The position numbers were made by a program, and so were the translations under genes. DNA of 64,000 nt. It comes from CAZYQW01 sp964649825 (GTDB lineage: Bacteria > Planctomycetota > B15-G4 > JADJEK01). The notes under the pieces were generated by a model. That model had not been told where the DNA came from. It saw only the letters and a list, made by a program, of their open reading frames with translations, and ran no database searches. This document shows, one piece after another, positions 52,390 through 60,179 of the stretch (the first letter of the stretch is position 1; every line of letters begins with the position of its first letter). The stretch covers positions 1 to 64,000 of the forward strand of contig CAZYQW010000032.1 in assembly GCA_964649825.1 (NCBI GenBank). Reading direction: 5' to 3'.

Positions 52390-53649
52390 TCAATTCCCGA
52401 TCACCTCGTGAAGCCCGTTCGACAACGACACCCCCGCGGGCGCGGCTGCGTCATTCCCTGCCGCCTGGAGATAGACGCTCACCCCGACGAGGGCCGGGTT
52501 GTCCTTCACCGTAAACGGGATCCGCAGCTCTCCGGCCCCGGGCCCGGCACCGGGGAGCGGGAAGGAGATGAGGAGAAAGGGGAGCGACGGATCGATGAGG
52601 AGGGTGCCGCCCAGGAAGGGAAGCGATGCGTCCTTCAGACCGACCAAGAGCGTGCAGAGCGCGCCGCCGAGGAAATCCTCGAACTCGAGCGCGATGTCGT
52701 GGCCGGGGCAGGGCGAGAAGATCGCCCCGAGTCGCGGCACGATGCCGCCGCTGCCGGCCGTGCCCGCGCCGTACTTCGTGAACGAGCCCGAGCAGAGCGT
52801 CGCGTCCTCGCGGACGCAGATCCCCACGATCTCGCCGTACGTCGGGTTCTTGTAGATCTCGGTCATCGTTCCGAGCGCGTCGATCCGGACCACGTTCGAT
52901 GCCTTCGACGTCAGCAGGAGACCGCCGCTGCGAGCGAGCTTCAGGTCGTTCGGCTTCAGGGTCACGAGAGGGTCGCCGGCGAACACCTCCGCCTCGCCCG
53001 TGTCGAGCCGGAACCGGACGACGTTGTTCCCGCCGTACTGGCAGACGAACATGTTGCCGGAGTTGTCGATCGCGATCCCGCCGGGCCAAAACAGCAGCGG
53101 GTCGTTCGAGAAGAGCGTCGCGTTGTTCTGGGGATCGACCTTGATGATCGTGTTGCCGACGTTGTTCGCGACGTAGAGGTTTCCGTCCGAGTCGAACGCG
53201 ATCCCGCCGGGATCCGTGATCAGACCGCCCGAGGTCGAGCGGTCATGCACCAGCGTCTGATTCCCGTTCCAGTCGACGAAGACGACCCGGCCCGCGAACA
53301 GGTCGGACGCGATCAGACCGGTGCCGTTCGGGTGCGGCGTCGTCGTGAACGGACGCGCCAGGAGCCCGCCCGCGGTCAGGATGGAGACGTTCCCCTGAGC
53401 ATCGATCTCGAAGATCGCTCCCCACTCCTTGTCGGGCATGAACATCCGGCCATCGGCACGCCAAAAACCGTAGAACGGGACGAGAAGACCCGTCACGAAC
53501 GGGGTGGCGGCAAGCGTGTCCGCGTCCAGCCGAAGGATCGCGCTCTGGTTCGGGACCGAGAGGTAGTAGTCCCGGTCGCTCGCGCGCGACCCGGCGGGCG
53601 CCACCGCGACGATGGATGCAACGGCGATGGAGATCGAAAATCGGATCAC
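52390..53649 (-). CDS. Secreted NHL/SMP-30-like propeller protein with shared C-terminal domain
   Basis: About 419 residues. A GTG start is chosen because GGGAGG lies seven bases upstream and it begins the signal peptide exactly (IRFSISIAVASIVAV, cleavage near GSRAS). Propeller units are visible: DPGGIAFDSDGNLYVANNVG, PGGIAIDNSGNMFVCQYGG, KPNDLKLARSGGLLLTS. The C-terminal domain (about 295-419) opens YGAGTAGSGGIVPRLGAIF, has ASLPFLGGTLLIDP and ends GVSLSNGLHEVIGN. It resembles lactonase/gluconolactonase propellers but no catalytic metal site was identified. Confidence 0.8.
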   Translation of the reverse strand: MIRFSISIAVASIVAVAPAGSRASDRDYYLSVPNQSAILRLDADTLAATPFVTGLLVPFYGFWRADGRMFMPDKEWGAIFEIDAQGNVSILTAGGLLARPFTTTPHPNGTGLIASDLFAGRVVFVDWNGNQTLVHDRSTSGGLITDPGGIAFDSDGNLYVANNVGNTIIKVDPQNNATLFSNDPLLFWPGGIAIDNSGNMFVCQYGGNNVVRFRLDTGEAEVFAGDPLVTLKPNDLKLARSGGLLLTSKASNVVRIDALGTMTEIYKNPTYGEIVGICVREDATLCSGSFTKYGAGTAGSGGIVPRLGAIFSPCPGHDIALEFEDFLGGALCTLLVGLKDASLPFLGGTLLIDPSLPFLLISFPLPGAGPGAGELRIPFTVKDNPALVGVSVYLQAAGNDAAAPAGVSLSNGLHEVIGN

Positions 53650-53863
53650 GGTCGGCCTCCCGGTCGGGGATTCGTGGCGCTTGCGACGGATACGGTACAT
53701 CACCCCAAAGGAACGGGCGACGCGCCGATCGGGGGCCACGCATCGGCAAGCGGGACGCCGGACGGTGCCCACCCGGCGATCGCCGAATCCAGACCCGGAG
53801 GTGGATCCACCGGCGGTCGGGGTCCGGTTCGTTCATGTGGTTCGTTCACGTGGGCCGCGAAGG

Positions 53864-54577
53864 TCACGCGCGCGCCACCCGGCCGAAGCGATAGGCGAAG
53901 CCGGGCGCCATCGACGCGTCGCCCTCGATTGCTTCGACCGCGACCGCGACGAGGCCGCGCTCGAAGCGGTCGCGACACTGCCGGGCCAGGTCGGCGAGCG
54001 CGGCGGCCGCGTTCGCGGCCGTCACCCGGGGCACGACGACGCGATCGACGAGCTCGGCGCGCACGCGCGACGCGGCGGGCCGCCACGTGACGTGCATGCG
54101 ATCCGACGGCAGGTCGGTGCCGAGGCGTTTCATGGGGTCGAGCGGGCCCGTCATCGGACCGTAGCAGTCGAGCAGGTAGCCGTCCCCCACCGCGCCCAGC
54201 CGGTCGAGGTTGAACCGCGCGTTCGCCGCCATCAACGGGTCGAACGTCCACGTGATCCGGTCGATGCCGCGCGCGGTGCAGAATCGCGCCTGGAACCGCT
54301 TCAGCGCTTCGCCGACGCCGCTGCCGCGATACGGCCGGCGGACGCCGGTCGTGTGCGAGTGATGAAACGGACCGTTCTCGTCGAAGCCGGCCAGCCCCCA
54401 CAACGCGCCGGCGATCGTCCCGTCGATCTCCGCGACGGCACAGAGGCCGCCCGCGAGCAGCGACGCGCGGACGTCCACCACGGCCGGAACCGGCGCGCCG
54501 AAGACGTCGCGAAAGACGTCGCACACCGGCTCGAGGTCGCGTGCCGACTCCACGGAGCGGATGCGAGGGACGATCAA
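53864..54577 (-). CDS. GNAT-family N-acetyltransferase
   Basis: About 237 residues from a TTG that overlaps the clpS stop; in-frame codons further upstream lie inside clpS, and a later GTG is possible. The acetyl-CoA-binding segment is TTGVRRPYRGSGVGEALKRFQ (motif A, R/Q-x-x-G-x-G/A form). Then DRITWTFDPLMAANARFNLDRLGAVG fits a COG3375-like subgroup, which ends with LPSDRMHVTWR as here. The substrate is unknown. Coupling to clpS is a point of interest because N-terminal acetylation and N-degron recognition both act on protein N-termini; a functional link is speculative. Confidence 0.75.
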   Translation of the reverse strand: MIVPRIRSVESARDLEPVCDVFRDVFGAPVPAVVDVRASLLAGGLCAVAEIDGTIAGALWGLAGFDENGPFHHSHTTGVRRPYRGSGVGEALKRFQARFCTARGIDRITWTFDPLMAANARFNLDRLGAVGDGYLLDCYGPMTGPLDPMKRLGTDLPSDRMHVTWRPAASRVRAELVDRVVVPRVTAANAAAALADLARQCRDRFERGLVAVAVEAIEGDASMAPGFAYRFGRVARA

Positions 54578-54849
54578 CCTTCGTCGACCTCCACCTGGAG
54601 TCGGATGCGACGGAGGATCGCGGCGACCTTCTGGCATTCGACGAGGGCGCCCGTGAACGCGACCGCCTTGCCCCGCGAATGCGCCTCGAGCGTGATCTGA
54701 TACGCCTGCTCCAGCGCTTTGCCGGTCGCCTTCTGCACCTGCAGCACCACTTCGTCGAAGTCGTGAACGTCATCGTTGTAGAGCACGACGTTCCACGGAC
54801 GTTGGGTGACCGCCTTCACCTTCTCCTTCGGCTCGACCTTCGTGGCCAT
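54574..54849 (-). CDS. clpS: ClpS adaptor for the ClpAP protease
   Basis: About 91 residues. WNVVLYNDDVHDFDEVV is the ClpS signature, containing the N-degron-binding Asn-Asp-Asp; the helical remainder has VQKATGKALEQAYQITLEAHSRGKAV and ends with VECQKVAAILRRIRLQVEVDE. It delivers N-end-rule substrates to ClpA/ClpC AAA+ unfoldases. An additional ATG lies just before the one used. No clpA gene is adjacent, and a GNAT gene is coupled downstream. Confidence 0.92.
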   Translation of the reverse strand: MATKVEPKEKVKAVTQRPWNVVLYNDDVHDFDEVVLQVQKATGKALEQAYQITLEAHSRGKAVAFTGALVECQKVAAILRRIRLQVEVDEG

Positions 54850-55001
54850 CATCCGCTCGTTTGACCATCTTCGAGGTCCGAGTAGAATACTCGCACTCAA
54901 GCTACCGGCGCGGGGCCTGGAATGACGGCTCCCGGGCGACTTACGCGATTTGCCGATTCCCCGCTTCAGCGGGAGAGTCGTTCTGTCGGATGTACGAATG
55001 T

Positions 55002-55078
55002 TCGATCGGCCTGCGTCCGTGGCTTGCCACCCGGTAGCTCCCTACCACCGGCCTGTCCCGGGGGGCGCGGCTGATCGA
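55002..55078. ncRNA. Candidate structured RNA element between clpS and the SDR gene
   Basis: TCGATCGGCC (55002-55011) pairs with GGCTGATCGA (55069-55078) with one mismatch. Inside are two small hairpins, GTGG-CTTG-CCAC (55019-55030) and GGTAG-CTCC-CTACC (55033-55046), giving a multi-branch fold. On the - strand it would lie in the clpS leader; it then contains GGACGCAGG and GGGACAGG, superficially like parts of c-di-GMP-I riboswitches, but the fit is poor. On the + strand it precedes the SDR operon and a TTTTT at 55080-55084. Orientation and function are unresolved. Confidence 0.3.
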
Positions 55079-55181
55079 CTTTTTCGCTCCCGGTGAACGA
55101 TAGCATCCCGGTCCCATCTCGCAACTTGCGTTCATCCGAGCCGCCTCGCCCGGCCCGCGGCAATGCTACGATCGAGCCGTG

Positions 55182-55961
55182 ATGACGGGACACAACGAAC
55201 AGGTCGTGGTCGTGACCGGTGGATCTCGCGGCATCGGGCGCGCAGTGGCGGTGGCGCTCGGCCGCGCCGGGTATCGGATCGCGGTCACGGGTCGCGACGA
55301 GAGCTCGTTGGCGGAGACGGTCCGCGAGGTCGAACGGTCCGGCGCGAGAGCGGCCGCGTTTGCCTGCGACGTCACCGAGGGCGCGGCGGTCGACGCGCTC
55401 CCGGCGCGCGTCTCCGCGGCGCTCGGCGGGGTCGCGATCCTCGTCAACAACGCCGGCGGCGCGGAGAGCGCTCCGTTCGTCCGAACCGCGCCCGAACTCT
55501 GGGATCGAATGATCGCGATCAACCTGACGTCGGTGTACCGCACCACGCGCGCGTTCCTTCCCGCCATGCTCGAACGCGGGTTCGGCCGGGTCGTGAACGT
55601 CGCGTCGACCGCGGGCAAGACCGGCTACCCGTACGTCACGGCATACTGCGCCGCGAAGCACGGCGTGATCGGGCTGACGAAGTCGCTCGCGGCCGAAGTG
55701 GCAGCGAGAGGCATCACCGTGAACGCGGTCTGTCCGTCCTACGTCGATACGCCGATGACCGACGCGGCGATCCGGAACATCGTCGCGAAGACCGGCATGA
55801 CCGAGGACGAGGCGCTCGCGTCGCTCGTCCAACGAAACCCGCAGCGGCGCTTGGTGACGCCCGAGGAGGTCGCGGCCGCCGTCGTCTACCTCGCGTCGGA
55901 CGACGCGCGCGGGGTCAACGGGCAGGCGATCAACCTGTGCGGAGGCGAGCTGCCACTCTGA
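55182..55961 (+). CDS. Short-chain dehydrogenase/reductase (3-oxoacyl-reductase-like)
   Basis: About 259 residues. Cofactor motif TGGSRGIG at 12-19, then ILVNNAGG, catalytic Ser in VASTAGKTGYPYVTAY and the YxxxK motif as YCAAK, and PSYVDTPMT near the substrate loop. It is a classical SDR, NADP(H) likely given the Arg in RGIG and GRDE after beta-2. It begins a five-gene run with Rid, crotonase, acyl-CoA dehydrogenase and ferredoxin genes, consistent with oxidation of an acyl-CoA to a 3-oxoacyl-CoA. A GTG three bases earlier is also possible. Confidence 0.9.
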   Translation: MTGHNEQVVVVTGGSRGIGRAVAVALGRAGYRIAVTGRDESSLAETVREVERSGARAAAFACDVTEGAAVDALPARVSAALGGVAILVNNAGGAESAPFVRTAPELWDRMIAINLTSVYRTTRAFLPAMLERGFGRVVNVASTAGKTGYPYVTAYCAAKHGVIGLTKSLAAEVAARGITVNAVCPSYVDTPMTDAAIRNIVAKTGMTEDEALASLVQRNPQRRLVTPEEVAAAVVYLASDDARGVNGQAINLCGGELPL

Positions 55962-56374
55962 TGCGCATCGAGACGATCAACCCCGAGAGCCTCGGCGCGC
56001 CGAAGGGCTACTCGAACGGTATCCGCGTCAGCGGCTCGTACGACCTCCTGTTCGTGGCCGGACAGGTCGGATGGGACGAGGAGCAGCGCCTCGCCGGCGA
56101 CGACTTCGTGCGGCAGTTCGACCGAGCGCTCGCCAACGTCGTCACCGTCGTCGAGGCGGCGGGCGGCTCGGCAAGCAGCATCGCACGCCTCACCATCTAC
56201 GTGACCGACAAGCAGGAGTACCTCGCCGCGGTTCGAGAGGTCGGCGCCTCGTACCGCGGGCGGATGGGTCGTCACTTCCCCGCGATGGCGCTCGTCGAGG
56301 TGAAGGACCTCCTCGAGGAAGGCGCGAAGATCGAGATCGAAGCGACCGCGGCGGTTCCGCCTCGCTCGCCCTGA
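55961..56374 (+). CDS. RidA-like (YjgF/YER057c/UK114) family protein
   Basis: About 137 residues; its ATG overlaps the SDR stop by one base (TGATG). It has LLFVAGQVGWDEEQRLAGDDFVRQFDRALANVVTVVEAAGG and a late MALVEVKDLLEEGAKIEIEATA, the usual trimeric Rid fold; the conserved Arg of RidA is replaced around the VEVKDL segment, so enamine/imine deaminase activity is uncertain. In acyl-CoA operons such proteins may hydrolyse reactive side products or act as small enoyl-type hydrolases. Confidence 0.82.
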   Translation: MRIETINPESLGAPKGYSNGIRVSGSYDLLFVAGQVGWDEEQRLAGDDFVRQFDRALANVVTVVEAAGGSASSIARLTIYVTDKQEYLAAVREVGASYRGRMGRHFPAMALVEVKDLLEEGAKIEIEATAAVPPRSP

Positions 56375-56396
56375 ACGCAAGAACGTCGGAGCCAGA

Positions 56397-57221
56397 ATGA
56401 CGGACGCACCGAATCCCCGCTCGTTCCTGTACGAGGAGCGGGACGCCATCGCGACGATCACCCTCGACCGCGCCGAGAAGCGCAACGCCCTGACGTTCGA
56501 GACCTACGAGGAGCTGACCGGCGCGTTCACGAAGCTCGCGCGTCGCAAGGCGGTGCGGGTGATCGTGATCACCGGCAAGGACCCGGCGTTCTGCACCGGC
56601 GGCGACGTCAACGACATCATCGGCGCGCTGTTCGGACGCGACGCCGAGGGGTTGCTCGACTTCACCCGGCTCACCTGCGCGCTGATCCGCGCGATGCGCG
56701 AGTGCCCCACGCCGATCGTCGCGTCGTTGAACGGCACGGTAGCCGGCGCTGGTGCCGTCATCGCCCTCGCGTCCGACTTCCGCGTCGCCGCCGAGGAGGC
56801 GCGCATCGCGTTCCTGTTCACGAAGGTCGGCCTCGCCGGCGCGGACATGGGCGCGGCCTACCTGCTCCCACGGGTGGTCGGCCTCGGGCGGGCCACCGAG
56901 ATCCTGATGCTTGGCGACTTCGTCGACGCCAAGGAGGCCGAACGCATCGGTCTCTACCACCGCGTCGTTCCGAAGCCCGACCTCGCCGCGGCCACCGGCG
57001 AGCTCGCGAAACGGTTGCGCGACGGACCGGCGTTCGCGACGCGGATGACGAAGAGGATGCTCGAAGCCGAGGCCGCCATGTCGCTCGATCAGGCGCTCGA
57101 GGCCGAGGCCCAGGCGCAGTCGATCTGCATGCAGAGCCCGGACTACCGCGAGTACTTCGACGCGTTCACGGCCAAGCCGCGGCGCGCGGCCGTCTTCTAT
57201 CGCGATCGGCAGGACTCGTGA
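56397..57221 (+). CDS. Enoyl-CoA hydratase/isomerase (crotonase) family protein
   Basis: About 274 residues. Crotonase fold landmarks: RAEKRNALTFETYEEL, FCTGGDVNDI (oxyanion hole 1) and SLNGTVAGAGAVIALASDFR (oxyanion hole 2), then FTKVGLAGADMGAAYLLPRVVG. The two glutamates of classical enoyl-CoA hydratase are not at their usual places (GAGAV instead of GGGCE, and no PE before the GLAG loop), so the reaction may be isomerase, hydrolase or a hydratase using the Asp of GADMG. Its end overlaps the acyl-CoA dehydrogenase start as GTGA. Confidence 0.85.
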   Translation: MTDAPNPRSFLYEERDAIATITLDRAEKRNALTFETYEELTGAFTKLARRKAVRVIVITGKDPAFCTGGDVNDIIGALFGRDAEGLLDFTRLTCALIRAMRECPTPIVASLNGTVAGAGAVIALASDFRVAAEEARIAFLFTKVGLAGADMGAAYLLPRVVGLGRATEILMLGDFVDAKEAERIGLYHRVVPKPDLAAATGELAKRLRDGPAFATRMTKRMLEAEAAMSLDQALEAEAQAQSICMQSPDYREYFDAFTAKPRRAAVFYRDRQDS

Positions 57222-58387
57222 GCATCGGTCGTCTCGAGGTCTCGTTCGACGAACGCCACCGGGAGCTGGCGGCGCGCGTCGCGGCCTTCGCGCGCGAGCG
57301 GATCGAGCCGATCGAGGCGGACCACGTCGACGGTGACGACGAGGACGAGGCCGCGCGCCGGTACGTGGAGGAGATGGCGTCGGTCGGGCTGCTCGATCAC
57401 GCCGTCCCGCGAGGTGGCGCACGGTTCGACTCGCGCGCGCTCTGCCTGATCCGCGAGAACCTCGCGCGCGCGTCCGGCTTCGCGGACTGCATGTTCGCCA
57501 TGCAGGGTCTCGGCTCGGCGCCGATCACCTTGGCCGGCGACGACGAGCAACGCGCGGCGTACCAGGACGGCGTGGCGTCCGGGGAGCGGATCTGCGCCTT
57601 TGCGCTGACCGAGCCGGAGGCAGGCTCCGACGTCGCGTCGATGACGACGCGCGCGATTCGCAGCGGCGACGAATACGTCCTCGACGGCACCAAGACGTTC
57701 ATCTCGAACGCCGGCGTCGCCAACCTGTACACGGTGTTCGCCAAGACCGATCCCGACGCGGGGCACCGCGGGATCAGCGCGTTCGTGGTCGACGGCGCAA
57801 ACCCGGGGCTTCACGTGGTCGAACGCCAGCGCGTGATCGCGCCGCACCCGATCGGGACGATCCGCTTCGATGGGTGCCGCGTCCCCGCGTCGCGCCGCGT
57901 CGGCGGCGAGGGCGAGGGCTTTCGCGTCGCGATGCGGACGCTCGACGTCTTCCGCCCGACCGTCGGCGCCGCCGCGCTCGGGCTCGCGCGGCGCGCGCTT
58001 CACGAGGCTCGCGAACGAGCGCGGTCGCGCCGGCAGTTCGGACGCGCGATCGCGGACTTCCAATTGATCCAGGCGCACCTCGCCGCGATGGCGACCGAGC
58101 TCGACGCCGCGCGCCTGCTCGTCTACCGCGCCGCCCACCTCGCCGACCGCGGCGACGACCGCACGACGCTCGAGGCCGCGATGGCGAAGCTGTTCGCCAC
58201 GGAGACCGCGCAGCGCGTCGTCGATCGCGCCGTGCAGATCTTCGGTGGGTCGGGCGTGCTCCGCGGCAACGTGGTGGAGCGTCTCTACCGCGAGGTCCGT
58301 GCGCTCCGCATCTACGAGGGGACCTCCGAGGTCCAGCACCTCGTCATCGCTTCTCGATTGCTCAAGGAAGACGGTCCGGACTATTAG
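57218..58387 (+). CDS. Acyl-CoA dehydrogenase
   Basis: About 389 residues from a GTG in the GTGA overlap. FAD-binding and substrate motifs: [17 protein letters not shown] and [18 protein letters not shown]. The catalytic base is the Glu of [33 protein letters not shown] is the standard helical-domain signature. It oxidises an acyl-CoA to the enoyl-CoA, passing electrons to ETF or possibly to the ferredoxin encoded next. With the crotonase, SDR and Rid genes it forms a beta-oxidation-like module; chain type is unknown. Confidence 0.92.
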   Translation: MSIGRLEVSFDERHRELAARVAAFARERIEPIEADHVDGDDEDEAARRYVEEMASVGLLDHAVPRGGARFDSRALCLIRENLARASGFADCMFAMQGLGSAPITLAGDDEQRAAYQDGVASGERICAFALTEPEAGSDVASMTTRAIRSGDEYVLDGTKTFISNAGVANLYTVFAKTDPDAGHRGISAFVVDGANPGLHVVERQRVIAPHPIGTIRFDGCRVPASRRVGGEGEGFRVAMRTLDVFRPTVGAAALGLARRALHEARERARSRRQFGRAIADFQLIQAHLAAMATELDAARLLVYRAAHLADRGDDRTTLEAAMAKLFATETAQRVVDRAVQIFGGSGVLRGNVVERLYREVRALRIYEGTSEVQHLVIASRLLKEDGPDY

Positions 58388-58388
58388 C

Positions 58389-58745
58389 ATGCCGAAGTTC
58401 GAACGACACATCTTCGTCTGCCAGAACGAACGCCCCGACGGACACCCGCGCGGCTGCTGCCTCGCGAAAGGGGCCGAGGCCGTGCGACTCAAGATGAAGG
58501 AGGAGATCTCGCGGCGGGGTCTGAAGGGATCCGTCCGCGCGAACGCCGCCGGCTGCCTGAACCAGTGCGCGCTCGGCGTTTCGGTCGTCGTCTACCCCGA
58601 GCAGGTGTGGTACCAGGGGGTCACCGTCGCCGACGTCGAGGAGATCTTCGACCGTCACATCGAGAAGGGCGAAATCGTGGAGCGCCTGCGCGTGCCGGAC
58701 GATCTCGTGAACACGCCGGCCGCGATGGGCAAGAAGCCGGCGTAG
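58389..58745 (+). CDS. Thioredoxin-fold [2Fe-2S] ferredoxin
   Basis: About 118 residues. Cluster ligands: Cys at 11 (HIFVCQNERP), 23 or 24 (RGCCLAKG), 56 and 60 (AAGCLNQCALG), the pattern of thioredoxin-like 2Fe-2S ferredoxins (C-x12-C ... C-x3-C). VVVYPEQVWYQGVTVADVEEI closes the fold. It starts two bases after the acyl-CoA dehydrogenase stop, suggesting an electron-carrier role with that enzyme. Confidence 0.9.
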   Translation: MPKFERHIFVCQNERPDGHPRGCCLAKGAEAVRLKMKEEISRRGLKGSVRANAAGCLNQCALGVSVVVYPEQVWYQGVTVADVEEIFDRHIEKGEIVERLRVPDDLVNTPAAMGKKPA

Positions 58746-58755
58746 CGCAGCCTGC

Positions 58756-59832
58756 TCACGTCGATTCCTCGCCGTTCGACATGAGGATCGCGACCGGCCG
58801 CAATGACGGCAGGTTCCAGAAGACGAGCTGGACGGTTCGCGTGAGGGGCACGGCGAGGAACATCCCCGGCACGCCCCAAAGCGCGGCCCAGAACGCCACC
58901 GCCATCAGGATCACCAGCGGCGAGAGGTTGAGCTGCTTGCCCAGGACGCGCGGCTCGATCACGTTGCCGAGCACCATGTTCACCACGCCGTACAGGACGA
59001 TCACCGCCATCGGAACGCCGAACGAGTCGGTCTGCACCCAGGCGACCACCATGGGAAAGAGACCGGCGAGGATGCTGCCGAACGTGGGGATGTAGTTCAG
59101 CAGGAACGTCAGCAGCCCGAACAGGGCCGCATAGGGCACTCCCAACGCCCACAGCCCGAGCCCGCACAGCACGCCGGTGAGCAGCGAGATCGCGGTCTTC
59201 ACGCTGAGGTAGCGATGGACGTCGCGAGCGATCGCGGACAACACCGCCTCGACTTCCTCCCGCCGCGCGCCGGCCGCGATGATGATCTTCCGCCGCGACA
59301 CGTTCTGCTCCGCGAAGATGAAGAGCATGAAGAAGAGCACGAGGAGGATGTTGTTCATCACGCCGAACAAGGTCAGGGCGGCCGCGCCGAACAATCCCGC
59401 CAGCCGCGGCACGAACGACTTCAGCTCGGCAATGACGCGCCCGGCGTCGAGCTGGTTCCACGACCCCTGAAAGGTCTCGCCGAGCAGCTTCTCGAGCGAC
59501 TCGAGGCTCAGGTCGAGCGGCTCGCCCGGGGTCGCTGTCTCGTCGCTTCCGGGCCCCGGGAGCGAGTTCAGGTAGGCGGAGCCGCTTTCGTACAGGTTGC
59601 CGCCGACCCAGACCAGGACGACGACCAACGCGAGCATCAGGCCGAGCACGGTAACGCTCCACGGCACACCGCGCCGTTGGAGCGTCCGCACGAGCGGCTG
59701 CGCGAGGCTGCAGAGCAGGAACGCGACGATCAGCGGCAGGAAGATCGCCTTTCCGATCAACAGGATGAACCCGGAGAGCACCAACGTCAGCAGCGTCGCC
59801 GACACCTTCTCCGCCGTCCGGTCGTCGTTCAC
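58756..59832 (-). CDS. AI-2E (TqsA/PerM) family permease
   Basis: About 358 residues from a GTG with GAGGAGA upstream. The N-terminal helices (LLTLVLSGFILLIGKAIFLPLIVAFLLCSLAQPL, given by its ends) and a central amphipathic region are followed by the family's ILLVLFFMLFIFAEQ, VKTAISLLTGVLCGLGLW, FGLLTFLLNYIPTFGSILAG and NVIEPRVLGKQLNLSPLVIL, the last being the most conserved stretch of AI-2E transporters. Members export autoinducer-2 or act as ion antiporters; substrate is unknown here. Its stop lies 10 bases from the convergent ferredoxin gene. Confidence 0.92.
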   Translation of the reverse strand: MNDDRTAEKVSATLLTLVLSGFILLIGKAIFLPLIVAFLLCSLAQPLVRTLQRRGVPWSVTVLGLMLALVVVLVWVGGNLYESGSAYLNSLPGPGSDETATPGEPLDLSLESLEKLLGETFQGSWNQLDAGRVIAELKSFVPRLAGLFGAAALTLFGVMNNILLVLFFMLFIFAEQNVSRRKIIIAAGARREEVEAVLSAIARDVHRYLSVKTAISLLTGVLCGLGLWALGVPYAALFGLLTFLLNYIPTFGSILAGLFPMVVAWVQTDSFGVPMAVIVLYGVVNMVLGNVIEPRVLGKQLNLSPLVILMAVAFWAALWGVPGMFLAVPLTRTVQLVFWNLPSLRPVAILMSNGEEST

Positions 59833-60179
59833 GATGTCTCCTCGGACGCGGTCGCCTCTCGTCCCATTCGAACCTCCTCCACGTTCACGTCGTTCACCTC
59901 CATATGGGTCGAGAGCATACCGGCGAACCCGGCGGGCCGGGCCAAGAGGGCCGCCTCGTTTGTCGCCCGCATCCCACGAAAGCGGAGCCACGACGGCTTT
60001 CCGACGATCCAACCGGGCGGTCGCCGCCGCGCCGTCCTTTAGGGCCCGCGCGACGACAAATTCCTGTTCTTGGGCGAGGCATCTCGTCAGCGCCGCCGAT
60101 CGCGGCCCTGGTCCGTGCCCGCGTGCCCGAGTAGGCTGGCCCCGACCCTCCTTCTCCGCGACCGACGTCGGAGTGCGCC
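59833..60179. other. Divergent intergenic region
   Basis: About 345 bases holding the promoters of two divergent genes. At 60038-60051 TTTAGGGCCCGCGC matches the outer end of structured repeat copy 1 (revcomp of 25050-25062); without core or second arm it may be chance or a solo end. Nothing else is recognised. Confidence 0.35.

Noticed and set aside
55002..55078. c-di-GMP-I riboswitch
   Set aside because: Only short stretches such as GGACGCAGG fit; the conserved A-rich junction and tetraloop receptor are not seen, so it is listed only as an unclassified candidate.
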